From: Gillisia sp. UBA3175
GTDB lineage: Bacteria > Bacteroidota > Bacteroidia > Flavobacteriales > Flavobacteriaceae
Length of the DNA stretch: 64,000 nt
Assembly: GCA_002364325.1 (NCBI GenBank)
Contig: DEXV01000003.1
Coordinates: 461 to 64,460, forward strand
Reading direction: 5' to 3'
This document shows, one piece after another, positions 7,431 to 17,117 of this stretch. A model generated the notes under the pieces. The model ran no database searches. It saw only the letters and a list, made by a program, of their open reading frames with translations, and was not told where the DNA came from. The position numbers and the translations under genes were made by a program. Numbering within the stretch: the stretch's first letter is position 1; every line of letters starts with the position of its first letter.

Positions 7431-8450
7431 ATGTCAAAATTAGAAGAGATCCTCTCTAAAAAAATACTCATCCTAGATGGTGCGATGGGCACCATGCTTC
7501 AAGAATATAAATTCTCTGAAGAAGATTTTCGTGGTTCCCGTTTTGCCGATTGGCCAAGATCCCTAAAGGGCAATAACGATCTTTTATCGCTTACGCAGCC
7601 TCATGCAATCGAAGAGATCCACAGGAAGTATTTTCTTGCGGGTGCAGATATTGTAGAAACCAATACTTTTTCTGGAACCATCATCGCCATGGCAGATTAT
7701 GGAATGGAAGAGCTCGTCTATGAGCTTAACTATGAATCGGCTAGGATCGCTAAAAAAGTAGCGGTAGAGCTCACTTTGGAAGAACCTTCTAAACCAAGAT
7801 TTGTGGCCGGTGCAATTGGGCCTACCAATAAAACGGCTAGCATGTCGCCAGATGTTAATGATCCCGGATTCAGAGCCATTTCCTTTGAACAATTATTAGA
7901 TGCCTATAAACTTCAAGCTAGAGCCTTGATTGATGGTGGAGTAGATGTACTTTTAATTGAAACAGTTTTTGATACGCTTAATGCAAAAGCGGCTTTATTC
8001 GCTATAGATGAATTAAAAGAGGAGCTAAATTCTGAAATTCCTGTAATGATAAGCGGTACAATTACCGATGCTTCTGGGAGAACACTCTCGGGGCAAACTG
8101 CAGAAGCTTTTCTAATTTCAATTTCACATATGGATCTTTTAAGCGTAGGCTTTAACTGTGCTCTTGGTGCTAAACAACTCACTCCTTATTTAGAAGTGTT
8201 GGCTAGAAAAAGCAATTTTGGAGTTTCTGCATATCCTAATGCAGGATTACCAAATGCCTTTGGAGAGTACGATGAAACTCCGGAGATCATGGCAGAGCAA
8301 ATTCGTGAATATTTAGAGAAAGGTTTGGTGAATATCTTGGGCGGATGTTGTGGAACTACTCCGGCGCATATAAAAGCTATTGCTGAAATAGCTAAAGATT
8401 ATAAACCTAGATCGCTTAAAAAAGCATTGAATCCTGAAACAATCCTATAA
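7431..8450 (+). CDS. metH: Methionine synthase, homocysteine S-methyltransferase subunit (MetH N-terminal module)
   Basis: At 339 residues this is only the first of the MetH modules: a zinc-dependent TIM barrel that binds homocysteine. Zinc ligands are visible as Cys243 (FNCALG) and Cys306-Cys307 (GGCCGT). [10 protein letters not shown] near residue 15 is the family start. The remaining modules are encoded 2 nt downstream, so the enzyme is split at the natural boundary between homocysteine and folate domains. It is the first gene after the SAM riboswitch. The two polypeptides presumably associate. Confidence 0.92.
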   Translation: MSKLEEILSKKILILDGAMGTMLQEYKFSEEDFRGSRFADWPRSLKGNNDLLSLTQPHAIEEIHRKYFLAGADIVETNTFSGTIIAMADYGMEELVYELNYESARIAKKVAVELTLEEPSKPRFVAGAIGPTNKTASMSPDVNDPGFRAISFEQLLDAYKLQARALIDGGVDVLLIETVFDTLNAKAALFAIDELKEELNSEIPVMISGTITDASGRTLSGQTAEAFLISISHMDLLSVGFNCALGAKQLTPYLEVLARKSNFGVSAYPNAGLPNAFGEYDETPEIMAEQIREYLEKGLVNILGGCCGTTPAHIKAIAEIAKDYKPRSLKKALNPETIL

Positions 8451-8452
8451 AA

Positions 8453-11140
8453 ATGACAAAATTTAGAGCATTACAATTATCGGGATTAGAACCTCTTATC
8501 ATTACTCCGGAAAGCAATTTCGTAAATGTAGGAGAGCGCACCAACATGTCCGGATCTAAGAAATTCCTTCGATTAATAAAGGAAGAGAAATATGAAGAAG
8601 CCATTAGTATTGCCAGAGAGCAAGTAGATGAAGGCGCCCAGATCATAGATGTGAACATGGACGATGGAATGATAGACGGAAAAGAAGCTATGGTGAAATT
8701 CTTAAACCTTATAGTTGCAGAGCCAGATATAGCCAGAGTTCCAATTATGATAGATAGTTCCAAATGGGATATTATAGAAGCTGGTTTGCGAGTTGTTCAG
8801 GGAAAGTGCGTGGTGAACTCCATCAGTCTTAAAGAGGGAGAGCAGATTTTTATAGAGCAGGCAAAAAAAGTGAAACGCTATGGAGCAGCTGTAATTATAA
8901 TGGCTTTCGATGAAACCGGCCAAGCAGATTCTTATGAACGCAGAATTGAAATCGCAAAAAGATCCTACGATATACTTACCCAAAAAGTTGGGTTCCCAGC
9001 GGAGGATATCATTTTTGATCTCAACATATTTCCGGTAGCAACAGGAATGGAAGAGCATCGAAGAAATGCAATAGATTTTATTGAAGCAACACGTTGGGTA
9101 AAAGCCAATTTACCACATGCAAGCATAAGTGGAGGGGTGAGCAATGTGTCTTTTTCCTTTAGAGGAAATAATCCGGTTAGGGAAGCTATGCATTCGGTAT
9201 TCCTGTATCACGCAATAAAAGCCGGGATGAATATTGGAATAGTGAATCCAGCAATGTTAGAAGTGTATGATAATATTCCTAAGGATCTTTTAGAACATGT
9301 AGAAGATGTGATTTTGGATAGAAGGGAAGATGCCACAGATCGACTTTTAACTTTTGCGGAAACGGTTACCGGTTCGGTTCGGGAAAACAAGATCGATCTT
9401 GCTTGGAGAGAAAACACCTTACAGGAAAGAATTACACATGCTTTAGTTAGAGGGATCGATGCCTATATTATTGAAGATGTAGAATCAGCTAGATTAATTT
9501 CGGCCAGACCAATAGAAGTAATTGAAAGATATTTAATGACCGGGATGAATGTAGTAGGAGATCTATTTGGAAGCGGAAAAATGTTTTTGCCTCAAGTGGT
9601 TAAATCGGCAAGGGTGATGAAAAAAGCGGTTGCCTATTTATTGCCTTTTATTGAAGCCGCGAAGGATGGATCTACAGGAAAAGGAGCTGCAGGTAAGATC
9701 TTAATGGCTACTGTAAAGGGAGATGTGCACGATATCGGGAAGAATATTGTGAGCGTGGTACTAGGTTGTAATAATTATGAAATTATAGATCTTGGAGTCA
9801 TGGTGGCACCAGAAAAGATCATCGAGATCGCAAAGTTAGAAAACGTAGATGCTATAGGATTAAGTGGGCTTATTACTCCATCTTTAGATGAAATGGTGTT
9901 TTTAGCAAAAGAGATGCAACGGCAAAATTTTACGGTTCCTTTATTAATTGGTGGCGCTACCACTTCAAAAGCACATACTGCGGTGAAGATAGATCCTCAT
10001 TATAATCATGCGGTGATTCATGTAAATGATGCATCGCGTGCAGTGAATGTGGTGAATGACCTGCTGAAAAAGGAAACCTCGAAACAATATTTTGAGGATA
10101 TAAAATTAGATTACGAAGTTTTTAGAACAAACTTTTTAAAGCGTAGTAAAGTGAAGGATTTTCTTCCGCTTTCATTGGCTAGGGAAAATAAATTCAAGAT
10201 AAATTGGAAAACTTCAGAGATATTTAAGCCTAACAAACTGGGAGTTCAGGTGATCGAAGAGCTGGATCTCGAAAAGTTAGTGCCCTTTATAGATTGGACG
10301 CCATTCTTCAGAAGTTGGGAGCTGCACGGTAAATATCCGGCCATCTTAACCGATGATGTTGTAGGGGAACAAGCCTCTATTTTATTTAAAGATGCCCAGC
10401 AACTTTTAAAGAAGATCTTAAAAAAGAAATTGTTGAAGGCGAAAGCTGTTTTCGGATTATTTCCGGCTAATTCGGTTGATGAAGATGATATAGAGATTAT
10501 TTATTCTGAAGGGAACGAAGATAAGAAGCAGGTATTTCGAACTCTAAGGCAACAACTCAAAAAATATGAAGGCAAACCAAATTTCGCTCTTGCCGATTTT
10601 ATTGCACCAAAGGATTCCGGCATTCAAGACTACATAGGCTGTTTTTGTGTAAGTACCGGTTTTGGAACTCAAGATCTTGCTACCAAATTTGAAGCAGCCT
10701 TAGACGATTACAATTCGATCATGGTGAAAGCGCTCGCAGATAGATTAGCGGAAGCTTTTGCGGAATATCTTCATAAAAAGGTGCGAACTGAAGATTGGGG
10801 CTATGCTTCAAATGAAGAGTTAACTAACGAAGATTTAATTAAAGAAAGTTATAAAGGGATTCGTCCAGCACCTGGATATCCTGCTTGTCCAGATCATTTA
10901 GAAAAACTCACTATTTGGGAAGTCTTAAAAGTGGAAGAAAACATCGGGGTTAAACTAACAGATAGTTTGGCTATGTGGCCAGCAGCCAGTGTGAGTGGTT
11001 ATTACTTCGGAAATCCTCAAGCAAAATATTTTGGACTTGGAAAGATCAAATTAGATCAGGTGCAAGATTTTGCAAAACGAAAAGCTATTTCTGTGGAAAA
11101 AGCAGAAAAATGGTTAAATCCTTCAATTTCAGATCAATAA
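8453..11140 (+). CDS. metH: Methionine synthase, folate-, cobalamin- and SAM-binding modules (MetH)
   Basis: An 895-residue protein that carries the rest of MetH. A methyltetrahydrofolate-binding barrel (about 20-280, with NVGERTN and DSSKW) is followed by the cobalamin cap and Rossmann domain, with DVHDIG at 424-429 where His426 is the cobalt ligand, and SGLITPS. The C-terminal reactivation domain has [12 protein letters not shown] from residue 804. All catalytic segments are present. Together with the upstream subunit it methylates homocysteine to methionine using B12. It lies 2 nt after its partner and 6 nt before metF, so the three are one operon. Confidence 0.95.
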   Translation: MTKFRALQLSGLEPLIITPESNFVNVGERTNMSGSKKFLRLIKEEKYEEAISIAREQVDEGAQIIDVNMDDGMIDGKEAMVKFLNLIVAEPDIARVPIMIDSSKWDIIEAGLRVVQGKCVVNSISLKEGEQIFIEQAKKVKRYGAAVIIMAFDETGQADSYERRIEIAKRSYDILTQKVGFPAEDIIFDLNIFPVATGMEEHRRNAIDFIEATRWVKANLPHASISGGVSNVSFSFRGNNPVREAMHSVFLYHAIKAGMNIGIVNPAMLEVYDNIPKDLLEHVEDVILDRREDATDRLLTFAETVTGSVRENKIDLAWRENTLQERITHALVRGIDAYIIEDVESARLISARPIEVIERYLMTGMNVVGDLFGSGKMFLPQVVKSARVMKKAVAYLLPFIEAAKDGSTGKGAAGKILMATVKGDVHDIGKNIVSVVLGCNNYEIIDLGVMVAPEKIIEIAKLENVDAIGLSGLITPSLDEMVFLAKEMQRQNFTVPLLIGGATTSKAHTAVKIDPHYNHAVIHVNDASRAVNVVNDLLKKETSKQYFEDIKLDYEVFRTNFLKRSKVKDFLPLSLARENKFKINWKTSEIFKPNKLGVQVIEELDLEKLVPFIDWTPFFRSWELHGKYPAILTDDVVGEQASILFKDAQQLLKKILKKKLLKAKAVFGLFPANSVDEDDIEIIYSEGNEDKKQVFRTLRQQLKKYEGKPNFALADFIAPKDSGIQDYIGCFCVSTGFGTQDLATKFEAALDDYNSIMVKALADRLAEAFAEYLHKKVRTEDWGYASNEELTNEDLIKESYKGIRPAPGYPACPDHLEKLTIWEVLKVEENIGVKLTDSLAMWPAASVSGYYFGNPQAKYFGLGKIKLDQVQDFAKRKAISVEKAEKWLNPSISDQ

Positions 11141-11146
11141 AAATAG

Positions 11147-12103
11147 ATGAAAATAACAGAACATATAGCTGCCGCAAAAGGCAAAACACTTTTTTCTTTT
11201 GAAATATTACCTCCATTAAAAGGAGAGAACATTCAATCTATTTTTGACGGAATAGATCCATTAATGGAATTTAAACCTCCATTTATAGATGTTACGTATC
11301 ATAGGGAAGAGTACGTATACATAGAACAAGCTAACGGATTTTTAGAAAAAAGAGTAGTTAGAAAAAGGCCAGGAACTGTTGGTATTTGTGCGGCAATTCA
11401 AAATAAATATGGAATAGACGCGGTACCACATATCCTATGTGGAGGATTTACTAAAGAAGACACAGAGAACTTTTTAATAGATCTGGATTTTTTAGGGATC
11501 AAAAATGTAATGGCACTTCGGGGGGACGCTGTAAAGAGTGAAACCTATTTTAAACCAGAGCCAAAGGGGAATAATTTTGCTTCAGATCTTGTAGCTCAGA
11601 TCCAGGAAATGAATCAGGGCCAATATCTAGATACGTCTCTAGAGAAAAACCACACTACAGATTTTTGCGTAGGTGTAGCAGGATACCCAGAAAAGCACAT
11701 GGAAGCACCAAGTTTAGATAATGACATAAAAAAGTTAAAATCAAAAGTTGCCGCCGGAGCAGAATATGTGGTTACTCAAATGTTCTATGATAATTCAAAG
11801 TTCTTCGAGTTTGTAGAAAAATGTCGGAATAGTGGAATTACAGTTCCAATAATTCCCGGACTCAAACCTATTGCTACCAAAAGACAACTCACTAACATTC
11901 CGCATAGATTTCACGTAGATCTACCCGAAGCTCTAATAAGTTCAATTAATAAATGCAAAACAGATATAAAGGTTCGCGAGGTAGGTGTAGAGTGGTGCAC
12001 CGCTCAAAGTAAAGAACTTATAAACTCGGGCGTAGAAGTGTTGCATTATTATTCCATGGGGAAAAGCACTAATATTCATAAAATTGCTTCTTCGGTTTTT
12101 TAA
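11147..12103 (+). CDS. metF: 5,10-methylenetetrahydrofolate reductase
   Basis: A 318-residue flavin TIM-barrel enzyme that makes the methyltetrahydrofolate consumed by MetH. It shows the N-terminal FEILPP motif with the conserved Glu, LRGD (about 124-127) and YVVTQMFYDN, both typical of FAD-binding MTHFR. It is last in the SAM-riboswitch operon, 6 nt after metH, so methyl-donor supply and methyl transfer are controlled together. Length and motifs are normal. Confidence 0.95.
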   Translation: MKITEHIAAAKGKTLFSFEILPPLKGENIQSIFDGIDPLMEFKPPFIDVTYHREEYVYIEQANGFLEKRVVRKRPGTVGICAAIQNKYGIDAVPHILCGGFTKEDTENFLIDLDFLGIKNVMALRGDAVKSETYFKPEPKGNNFASDLVAQIQEMNQGQYLDTSLEKNHTTDFCVGVAGYPEKHMEAPSLDNDIKKLKSKVAAGAEYVVTQMFYDNSKFFEFVEKCRNSGITVPIIPGLKPIATKRQLTNIPHRFHVDLPEALISSINKCKTDIKVREVGVEWCTAQSKELINSGVEVLHYYSMGKSTNIHKIASSVF

Positions 12104-12113
12104 ATTAATAGAT

Positions 12114-12121
12114 TAGATTTG
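12114..12121 (+). promoter_or_regulatory. -7 box (TAGATTTG) just before the PagL-like gene
   Basis: An exact TAnnTTTG match ending only 6 nt before ATG 12128. No good -33 element lies at the usual distance. If used, the transcript would have almost no 5' leader. Confidence 0.4.
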
Positions 12122-12127
12122 CCCCCT

Positions 12128-13231
12128 ATGAAAAAATGTTTCCTTGCCCTACTTTTGGTTTTTTCTGCAACAGCTTACGCTCAAGAGGAGATAAAAAAGT
12201 ATTATGCCCTTGACGCTAATTATTTTTATGGTTCGGTCTTAGAACACAATCCAGATATTGCACATTTAATTACCGGTCATCCTACTGGAATTATTTTAAG
12301 TTTTAACAGGAAAACTTATGGATTAGAGGCTTGGGAGCGCAGATATAATTATCCGGATTTTGGTTATTCTTTCACCTATCAGGATATGAAAAATCAATAT
12401 TTAGGGAAAAATTATGCCTTGTATGCCCATTTTAATTTCTACTTCCTAAAAAGGATATTAATGTTCCGGATTGGTCAGGGAATGGCTTATGCAACTAATC
12501 CTTATAATTCTGAAGTTAATTATATCAATAATGCGTATGGTTCAAGATTATTAAGTTCTACTTACTTAATGGGGAATTTAAACAGACAAAACATCTATAA
12601 GGGACTTGGAGTTCAAGCTGGAATTTCTCTGATACACTACTCTAATGCCGACTTTAAATCTCCAAATAACAGTACCAATACTTTTACTTTTAATGTGGGA
12701 TTGAATTATAATTTGGATTATGAAAATATTCCTGAATATGTTGAAAAGGATCCCAAGGAGAAAAAATATTCGGAGCCAATTCATTATAATTTTGCTCTTA
12801 GAAGCGGTGTAAATACAACCGGCGTAATTGGTTCTAAACAGTATCCATTTTTAACGATTACAGGTTTTGCAGATAAGGTGATCAATAAAAAAAGCACGTT
12901 GCAAGCAGGAGCAGAAGTGTTCTTTTCTAAAGCATTAGAAGAATTTATATATTTCCAGTCTGTTGCCTTTCCTCAAGGCCAAACCGTTGGTGATGAAGAC
13001 GCTAAAAGGATTGGAGTTTTTATTGGGCATCAATTAACCTTTAATAAAATGTCTTTGATCACACAGGTTGGGTATTACGCTTATTACCCATATGATAATT
13101 ATGTGGAACGAGTTTATAACAGATTGGGATTGCAACGAAAGATAAGTGATCATTGGTGGGCATCGGCAACGGTAAGATCTCATGCAGCAAATGCAGAAGC
13201 AGTAGAATTTTCAATAGGATATAGGTTATGA
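12128..13231 (+). CDS. Acyloxyacyl hydrolase / PagL-like outer-membrane protein
   Basis: About 367 residues with a signal peptide (MKKCFLALLLVF ... TAYAQ) and aromatic, alternating beta strands that fit an outer-membrane barrel. The segment GVQAGISLIHYSNADF followed by Asn-rich turns resembles the His-Ser region of lipid A 3-O-deacylase (PagL) relatives in Bacteroidota, where the catalytic His and Ser lie close together. It would remodel lipid A, but activity is inferred. I chose ATG 12128 over a TTG nine bases upstream, which lies inside the -7 box. It overlaps the next gene by 4 nt (ATGA). Confidence 0.65.
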   Translation: MKKCFLALLLVFSATAYAQEEIKKYYALDANYFYGSVLEHNPDIAHLITGHPTGIILSFNRKTYGLEAWERRYNYPDFGYSFTYQDMKNQYLGKNYALYAHFNFYFLKRILMFRIGQGMAYATNPYNSEVNYINNAYGSRLLSSTYLMGNLNRQNIYKGLGVQAGISLIHYSNADFKSPNNSTNTFTFNVGLNYNLDYENIPEYVEKDPKEKKYSEPIHYNFALRSGVNTTGVIGSKQYPFLTITGFADKVINKKSTLQAGAEVFFSKALEEFIYFQSVAFPQGQTVGDEDAKRIGVFIGHQLTFNKMSLITQVGYYAYYPYDNYVERVYNRLGLQRKISDHWWASATVRSHAANAEAVEFSIGYRL

Positions 13232-13977
13232 AAAAGTTGTTGTGGATACTTAGTATAATTTTAGTTGCTAGTTGTAATTCTGAAGATGCTCCTGGCTGTT
13301 TTAAAAAGGCTGGAGAAATTATGCAAGATGAAGTTGCGGTAGATCCTTTTAATGAAATTATAGTTTACGAAAGAGTGAAACTTTACATTCAGCAAGGTCC
13401 TGTTCAAAAAGTGGTGATAGAAACAGGGAAGAATCTAAGACAAGATGTATCTGTTGAGGTAATAGATAATAGGTTGAGTATTCGCAATGAGAATTCCTGT
13501 AATCTTGTTCGGGAATATGAGCTTACTAAAGTGTACGTTACTATTCCAGATCTCGCTTGGTTGCAAAATAGCAGCGGTAGTTCCATAGAATCTATCGGAA
13601 TTCTTAAACTAAATGCTCTTCATCTGCTTTCTGTGAATCAAGAGAATGATCTTTCCATACATACCGACGGCGATTTTATTTTAGATCTGGATGTAGAGAA
13701 TTTAAAGATCACCAATGATAATGTTTCCAATTACTTTCTTACTGGGAAAGCAGAAAATTTTAATGTATTCTTTGCAGCTGGAGATGGCAGATTAGATGCC
13801 CCAGGATTGATAGTGAAGAATTATCAGATCTTCCACAGAGGCACTAATAAAATGATCGTATTTCCTGTTGAATCTATAAAAGGGGAATTACGAAGCAGCG
13901 GAAATGTAATAGCAAAAAATAAACCTGCTGTAGTAAATGTTGAGGCATACTATACTGGCCGACTTATTTTTGAGTAG
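13228..13977 (+). CDS. Lipoprotein with a putative auto-transporter head (GIN/DUF2807) domain
   Basis: 249 residues with a lipoprotein signal (LWILSIILVASC, lipidated Cys about residue 16) and then repetitive beta strands with short polar turns, as in the DUF2807 beta-helix family. The function of this family is not known; members are exported or anchored in the envelope. It is coupled to the PagL-like gene by a 4-nt overlap, suggesting a shared envelope role. Its 3' end overlaps gldA on the other strand by 14 nt. Confidence 0.7.
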   Translation: MKKLLWILSIILVASCNSEDAPGCFKKAGEIMQDEVAVDPFNEIIVYERVKLYIQQGPVQKVVIETGKNLRQDVSVEVIDNRLSIRNENSCNLVREYELTKVYVTIPDLAWLQNSSGSSIESIGILKLNALHLLSVNQENDLSIHTDGDFILDLDVENLKITNDNVSNYFLTGKAENFNVFFAAGDGRLDAPGLIVKNYQIFHRGTNKMIVFPVESIKGELRSSGNVIAKNKPAVVNVEAYYTGRLIFE

Positions 13978-14863
13978 TTAATTCTGAAAATAAAGTTTCC
14001 AAATTTTTGGATTTTCGGTTTAACTGAAGGGTTTTTAATCCGTTATCATGAGCAAAATCGAACACGGCCGGACGCATATCCTTTTCGGTATCGAATTTTA
14101 ACTCATAATGAAATCCGCCGATATTCTTAGCAGAAACTAGATGAGGTATTGTTTTTAAAGCAACTTCTTCTATTCTATAATCGAATTCTACTAGGATAAT
14201 TTGTTCCTTTTCTTCGCGTAGTTCCTTCATTTTCTTATCGGCCACGATCACACCTTTGTCTATAATGATCACTCTGTCGCAAATGGCTTCAACTTCCTGC
14301 ATGATATGAGTAGAGAGAAATACCGTTTTTTGCTTCCCAACTTTTAAGATCAGATTCCGAATTTCGGTAAGCTGATTTGGATCTAGTCCTGTGGTAGGTT
14401 CATCTAAAATAAGAACTTCGGGATCATGTAATAGTGCTGCAGCAAGTCCTACTCGTTGGCGATATCCCTTAGAAAGTTGCTCTATTTTTTTATTGGCTTC
14501 CGGTAAAAGCCCCGTCATTTCTATTACTTCTTCAATTCTAGACCTATCAGATTTATATACAGAGGCATTAAAGTCCAAATATTCCCTTACATACATTTCG
14601 GTATATAGTGGATTGTGTTCCGGTAAATACCCAATAGATCGTTGCACTGCTTTTAGATCTTCAGAAAGCAACACATTGTTCACACTCGCCACTCCTTCAG
14701 AAGCACTTAAATACCCGGTTAGGATCTTCATAAGTGTAGATTTTCCTGCGCCATTCGGTCCTAGAAATCCAACAATTTCCCCTTTTTCGATCTGGAATGA
14801 AACCTTATCTAAGGCTTTTTGTTCACCGTAATATTTAGATATTTCTTTAACAGAAATGGACAT
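13964..14863 (-). CDS. gldA: Gliding-motility ABC transporter ATP-binding subunit GldA
   Basis: A 299-residue ATPase with Walker A GPNGAGKST (about 34-42), signature LSKGYRQRVG, Walker B VLILDEPTTGLDP and the H-loop STHIM. The sequence, including the EHNPLYTEMYV segment, agrees with GldA of gliding flavobacteria, which works with membrane subunits GldF and GldG (not in this window). The C-terminal third (after 215) is the variable regulatory part. It is divergent from the pheA leader, with 132 nt between them. A generic DrrA-like drug exporter ATPase is the alternative. Confidence 0.8.
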   Translation of the reverse strand: MSISVKEISKYYGEQKALDKVSFQIEKGEIVGFLGPNGAGKSTLMKILTGYLSASEGVASVNNVLLSEDLKAVQRSIGYLPEHNPLYTEMYVREYLDFNASVYKSDRSRIEEVIEMTGLLPEANKKIEQLSKGYRQRVGLAAALLHDPEVLILDEPTTGLDPNQLTEIRNLILKVGKQKTVFLSTHIMQEVEAICDRVIIIDKGVIVADKKMKELREEKEQIILVEFDYRIEEVALKTIPHLVSAKNIGGFHYELKFDTEKDMRPAVFDFAHDNGLKTLQLNRKSKNLETLFSELTTQK

Positions 14864-14995
14864 AGTTAAGCTTTTTTCAAAAGTAAGTATAAATTTATTT
14901 TAAAAAGGAACTCACTAAAACGTTATCGTGAAAAAATATAAAAAAAAGTAGGTGATGTAGAATTAAATACTACATTAGCAATAGTTAAAACAACA

Positions 14996-15073
14996 ATGAA
15001 GAATATAATTACTTGGACCGCATTCTATTATTTTTATTTCTATTACGGAGATAAGATCGGGAGCGTTATGTAA
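14996..15073 (+). CDS. Aromatic-rich leader peptide of the pheA operon
   Basis: A 25-codon ORF in which codon 7 is Trp and codons 10-17 read FYYFYFYY; nine of 25 residues are aromatic. It ends 21 nt before an intrinsic terminator and lies 74 nt before pheA. Bases 15053-15061 can pair with 15101-15108 in the terminator 5' arm (8 bp, two G-U), a candidate antiterminator that a ribosome stalled early in the aromatic run would leave free. The layout corresponds to enterobacterial pheA attenuation, although it must be an independent arrangement. Sensing of Phe and Tyr together suits an operon that makes both. Confidence 0.85.
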   Translation: MKNIITWTAFYYFYFYYGDKIGSVM

Positions 15074-15094
15074 TTAAAATTATAAATTATATAC

Positions 15095-15136
15095 AGAGGT
15101 CCTGATTTAATCTAAATCAGGACCTCTTTTTTTTTT
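15095..15136 (+). terminator. Attenuator terminator of the pheA operon
   Basis: A 15-bp perfect stem (15095-15109 with 15113-15127), three-base loop and a long T-run. It stands between the aromatic leader ORF and pheA, so it must be read through for the operon to be expressed. Confidence 0.93.
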
Positions 15137-15147
15137 GAAATTTTAAA

Positions 15148-15972
15148 ATGGAAAAAATAATAGGAATTCAAGGGGTGCAAGGCTCTTTTCATCATTTGGT
15201 TGCCCAAGAATATTTTGGAACCAATGTGAAGGTGCTAGAATGCATGTCGTTTCATGAGTTGGTAAATTCCCTTGTTGCCGGGGATTGTCAAGAAATCGTG
15301 ATGGCTATAGAGAATTCTATTGCAGGATCCATTTTACCAAATTATGCGCTTATAGATGAGCATGAGCTAAAGGTGGTGGGCGAACATTATATTCCTATTA
15401 ATATGAATTTGATGGCATTACCGGGTCAAGATATCTCTGGGATAAAAAAGGTGTATTCGCATCCTATGGCTTTACTTCAGTGTAAAGAATTCTTTAAAAA
15501 ATATCCGCATATAAAATTGATAGAGGATACAGATACAGCTGAAGTAGCTAGAAGAATCTCAGAAAAACAATCTAAGGGAACTGGAGCAGTGGCTAGTAAA
15601 ATGGCAGCTGAATTATTTGGATTAGAAATTCTGGCAGAAGCTATTCACACTAAAAAAAGTAATGCTACCAGATTTTTAATTGTTAGCACCACCAAAAAAG
15701 AGCCCAATGGAATTAAGATAGATAAGGCTTCCTTGAAATTTGAATTAGAAAGCCGAAGAGGAAGCCTAGTATCTATTTTAAATATTATACGGGATTATAA
15801 TCTGGATATGACTAAAATTCAGTCGATGCCAATAATTGAAACCCCTTGGAAATATTCATTTTTCTTAGATGTGATCTTTGAGGATTATTCAGAATTCCAA
15901 AAGGCGATGGAAATAATAGAAGTGATGACAGAGCATTTAAAAATTTTAGGCACCTACAAAAATAATTTATAA
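15148..15972 (+). CDS. pheA: Prephenate dehydratase
   Basis: Converts prephenate to phenylpyruvate on the phenylalanine branch. Of 274 residues, 1-185 are the catalytic domain, with ENSIAGS (55-61) and the catalytic NATRF (172-176). Residues 196-274 form an ACT domain with ESRRGSL at 201-207, the position of the ESRP/GALV effector-binding motif; allosteric inhibition by phenylalanine is therefore likely. There is no chorismate mutase domain here: that domain is fused to the DAHP synthase three genes on. It overlaps the next gene by one base. Confidence 0.94.
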   Translation: MEKIIGIQGVQGSFHHLVAQEYFGTNVKVLECMSFHELVNSLVAGDCQEIVMAIENSIAGSILPNYALIDEHELKVVGEHYIPINMNLMALPGQDISGIKKVYSHPMALLQCKEFFKKYPHIKLIEDTDTAEVARRISEKQSKGTGAVASKMAAELFGLEILAEAIHTKKSNATRFLIVSTTKKEPNGIKIDKASLKFELESRRGSLVSILNIIRDYNLDMTKIQSMPIIETPWKYSFFLDVIFEDYSEFQKAMEIIEVMTEHLKILGTYKNNL

Positions 15973-17117
15973 TGATCCAAGCAGAAAGATTGAACGAAGT
16001 TCAGGAATATTATTTTTCTTCAAAATTGAGGGAAGTAAGAGCGTTGGAGGTCTCTGGGAAACCCATTATTAACTTGGGAATTGGAAGCCCGGATCTTCCA
16101 CCTCCAATAGAAGTAATTAAAGGTTTAAATAACGCCTTAACAAATCCTGCAGCACATCAATACCAACCATATAAAGGAACTGCAGATTTTAGAAATGCAA
16201 TAAAGGAATTTTATAGTGCCCATTATTCGGTTTCTCTTGATGCAGAAAAGGAAATTCTTCCCCTAATGGGGAGTAAAGAAGGGATCTTACATATTTCTAT
16301 GGCTTTTCTTAATGAAGGAGACGAAGTTTTAATTCCAAATCCTGGATACCCAACCTATTCTTCGGTTACCAAACTAATTAGCGCAAAACCGGTGTATTAT
16401 GATCTTAATGAAAAAGGCAAATGGTTACCTGATTTAGAGAGTTTAGAAAAAACCGATCTTAGTAAAGTGAAATTGATGTGGGTTAACTATCCGCATATGC
16501 CAACAGGGGCTTCAGCAACTAAAAAGGTGTTTCAAGATCTTGTTACATTTGCTAAGAAACATCATATCCTCATCGTAAATGATAATCCATATAGCTTTAT
16601 TCTTAACGATCATCCTATTAGTATTTTGGAAGCAAAAGGAGCAAAGGATGTGGCATTGGAATTAAATTCGCTTAGTAAAAGTTTTAATATGGCTGGATGG
16701 CGAATAGGAATGGTATGTGGGAATGAGGAGAATTTAAATTCCATTTTAAAGGTAAAGTCCAATATGGATAGCGGAATGTTCTTCCCTTTACAGGCAGGAG
16801 CAGCCATAGCATTGCGTTTGCCTAAGGAATGGTTTAGTGAATTGAATGCTATTTATAGAACTCGTAAGAAATTGGTTTTGAAACTAGCTTCAAAATTGAA
16901 TTGTATACCTGAAAAAGACCAATCCGGGATGTTTGTATGGGCAAAGGTGCCGGTAGATACCACATCGGAATTATTTGTAGATCATTTATTACATACTTAT
17001 GATCTATTTGCAACTCCTGGTTTTATATTTGGCGACCAAGGAGAAGGTTATATACGATTCTCACTTTGTACTACAGAAGAGAAAATTAAGGAAGCAATTA
17101 ATAGAATTAAAATATGA
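15972..17117 (+). CDS. Class I/II PLP aminotransferase (probably aromatic)
   Basis: 381 residues, fold type I. Visible are LGIGSPDLPPP near 37-47, NPGYPTY, the N-D pair IVNDNPY and the PLP lysine at 236 in SLSKSFNMAGWRIG. Position between pheA and tyrA, with one-base and four-base overlaps, argues that it transaminates phenylpyruvate and hydroxyphenylpyruvate (or prephenate). The sequence alone would also fit aspartate or alanine aminotransferases. Confidence 0.85.
   Translation: MIQAERLNEVQEYYFSSKLREVRALEVSGKPIINLGIGSPDLPPPIEVIKGLNNALTNPAAHQYQPYKGTADFRNAIKEFYSAHYSVSLDAEKEILPLMGSKEGILHISMAFLNEGDEVLIPNPGYPTYSSVTKLISAKPVYYDLNEKGKWLPDLESLEKTDLSKVKLMWVNYPHMPTGASATKKVFQDLVTFAKKHHILIVNDNPYSFILNDHPISILEAKGAKDVALELNSLSKSFNMAGWRIGMVCGNEENLNSILKVKSNMDSGMFFPLQAGAAIALRLPKEWFSELNAIYRTRKKLVLKLASKLNCIPEKDQSGMFVWAKVPVDTTSELFVDHLLHTYDLFATPGFIFGDQGEGYIRFSLCTTEEKIKEAINRIKI

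Noticed and set aside
7584..7892. Long minus-strand ORFs inside metH, prfA, glnN and other genes
   Set aside because: They lie wholly inside well-supported genes on the other strand, have no recognisable domain and no promoter; they are shadows of the coding sequence.
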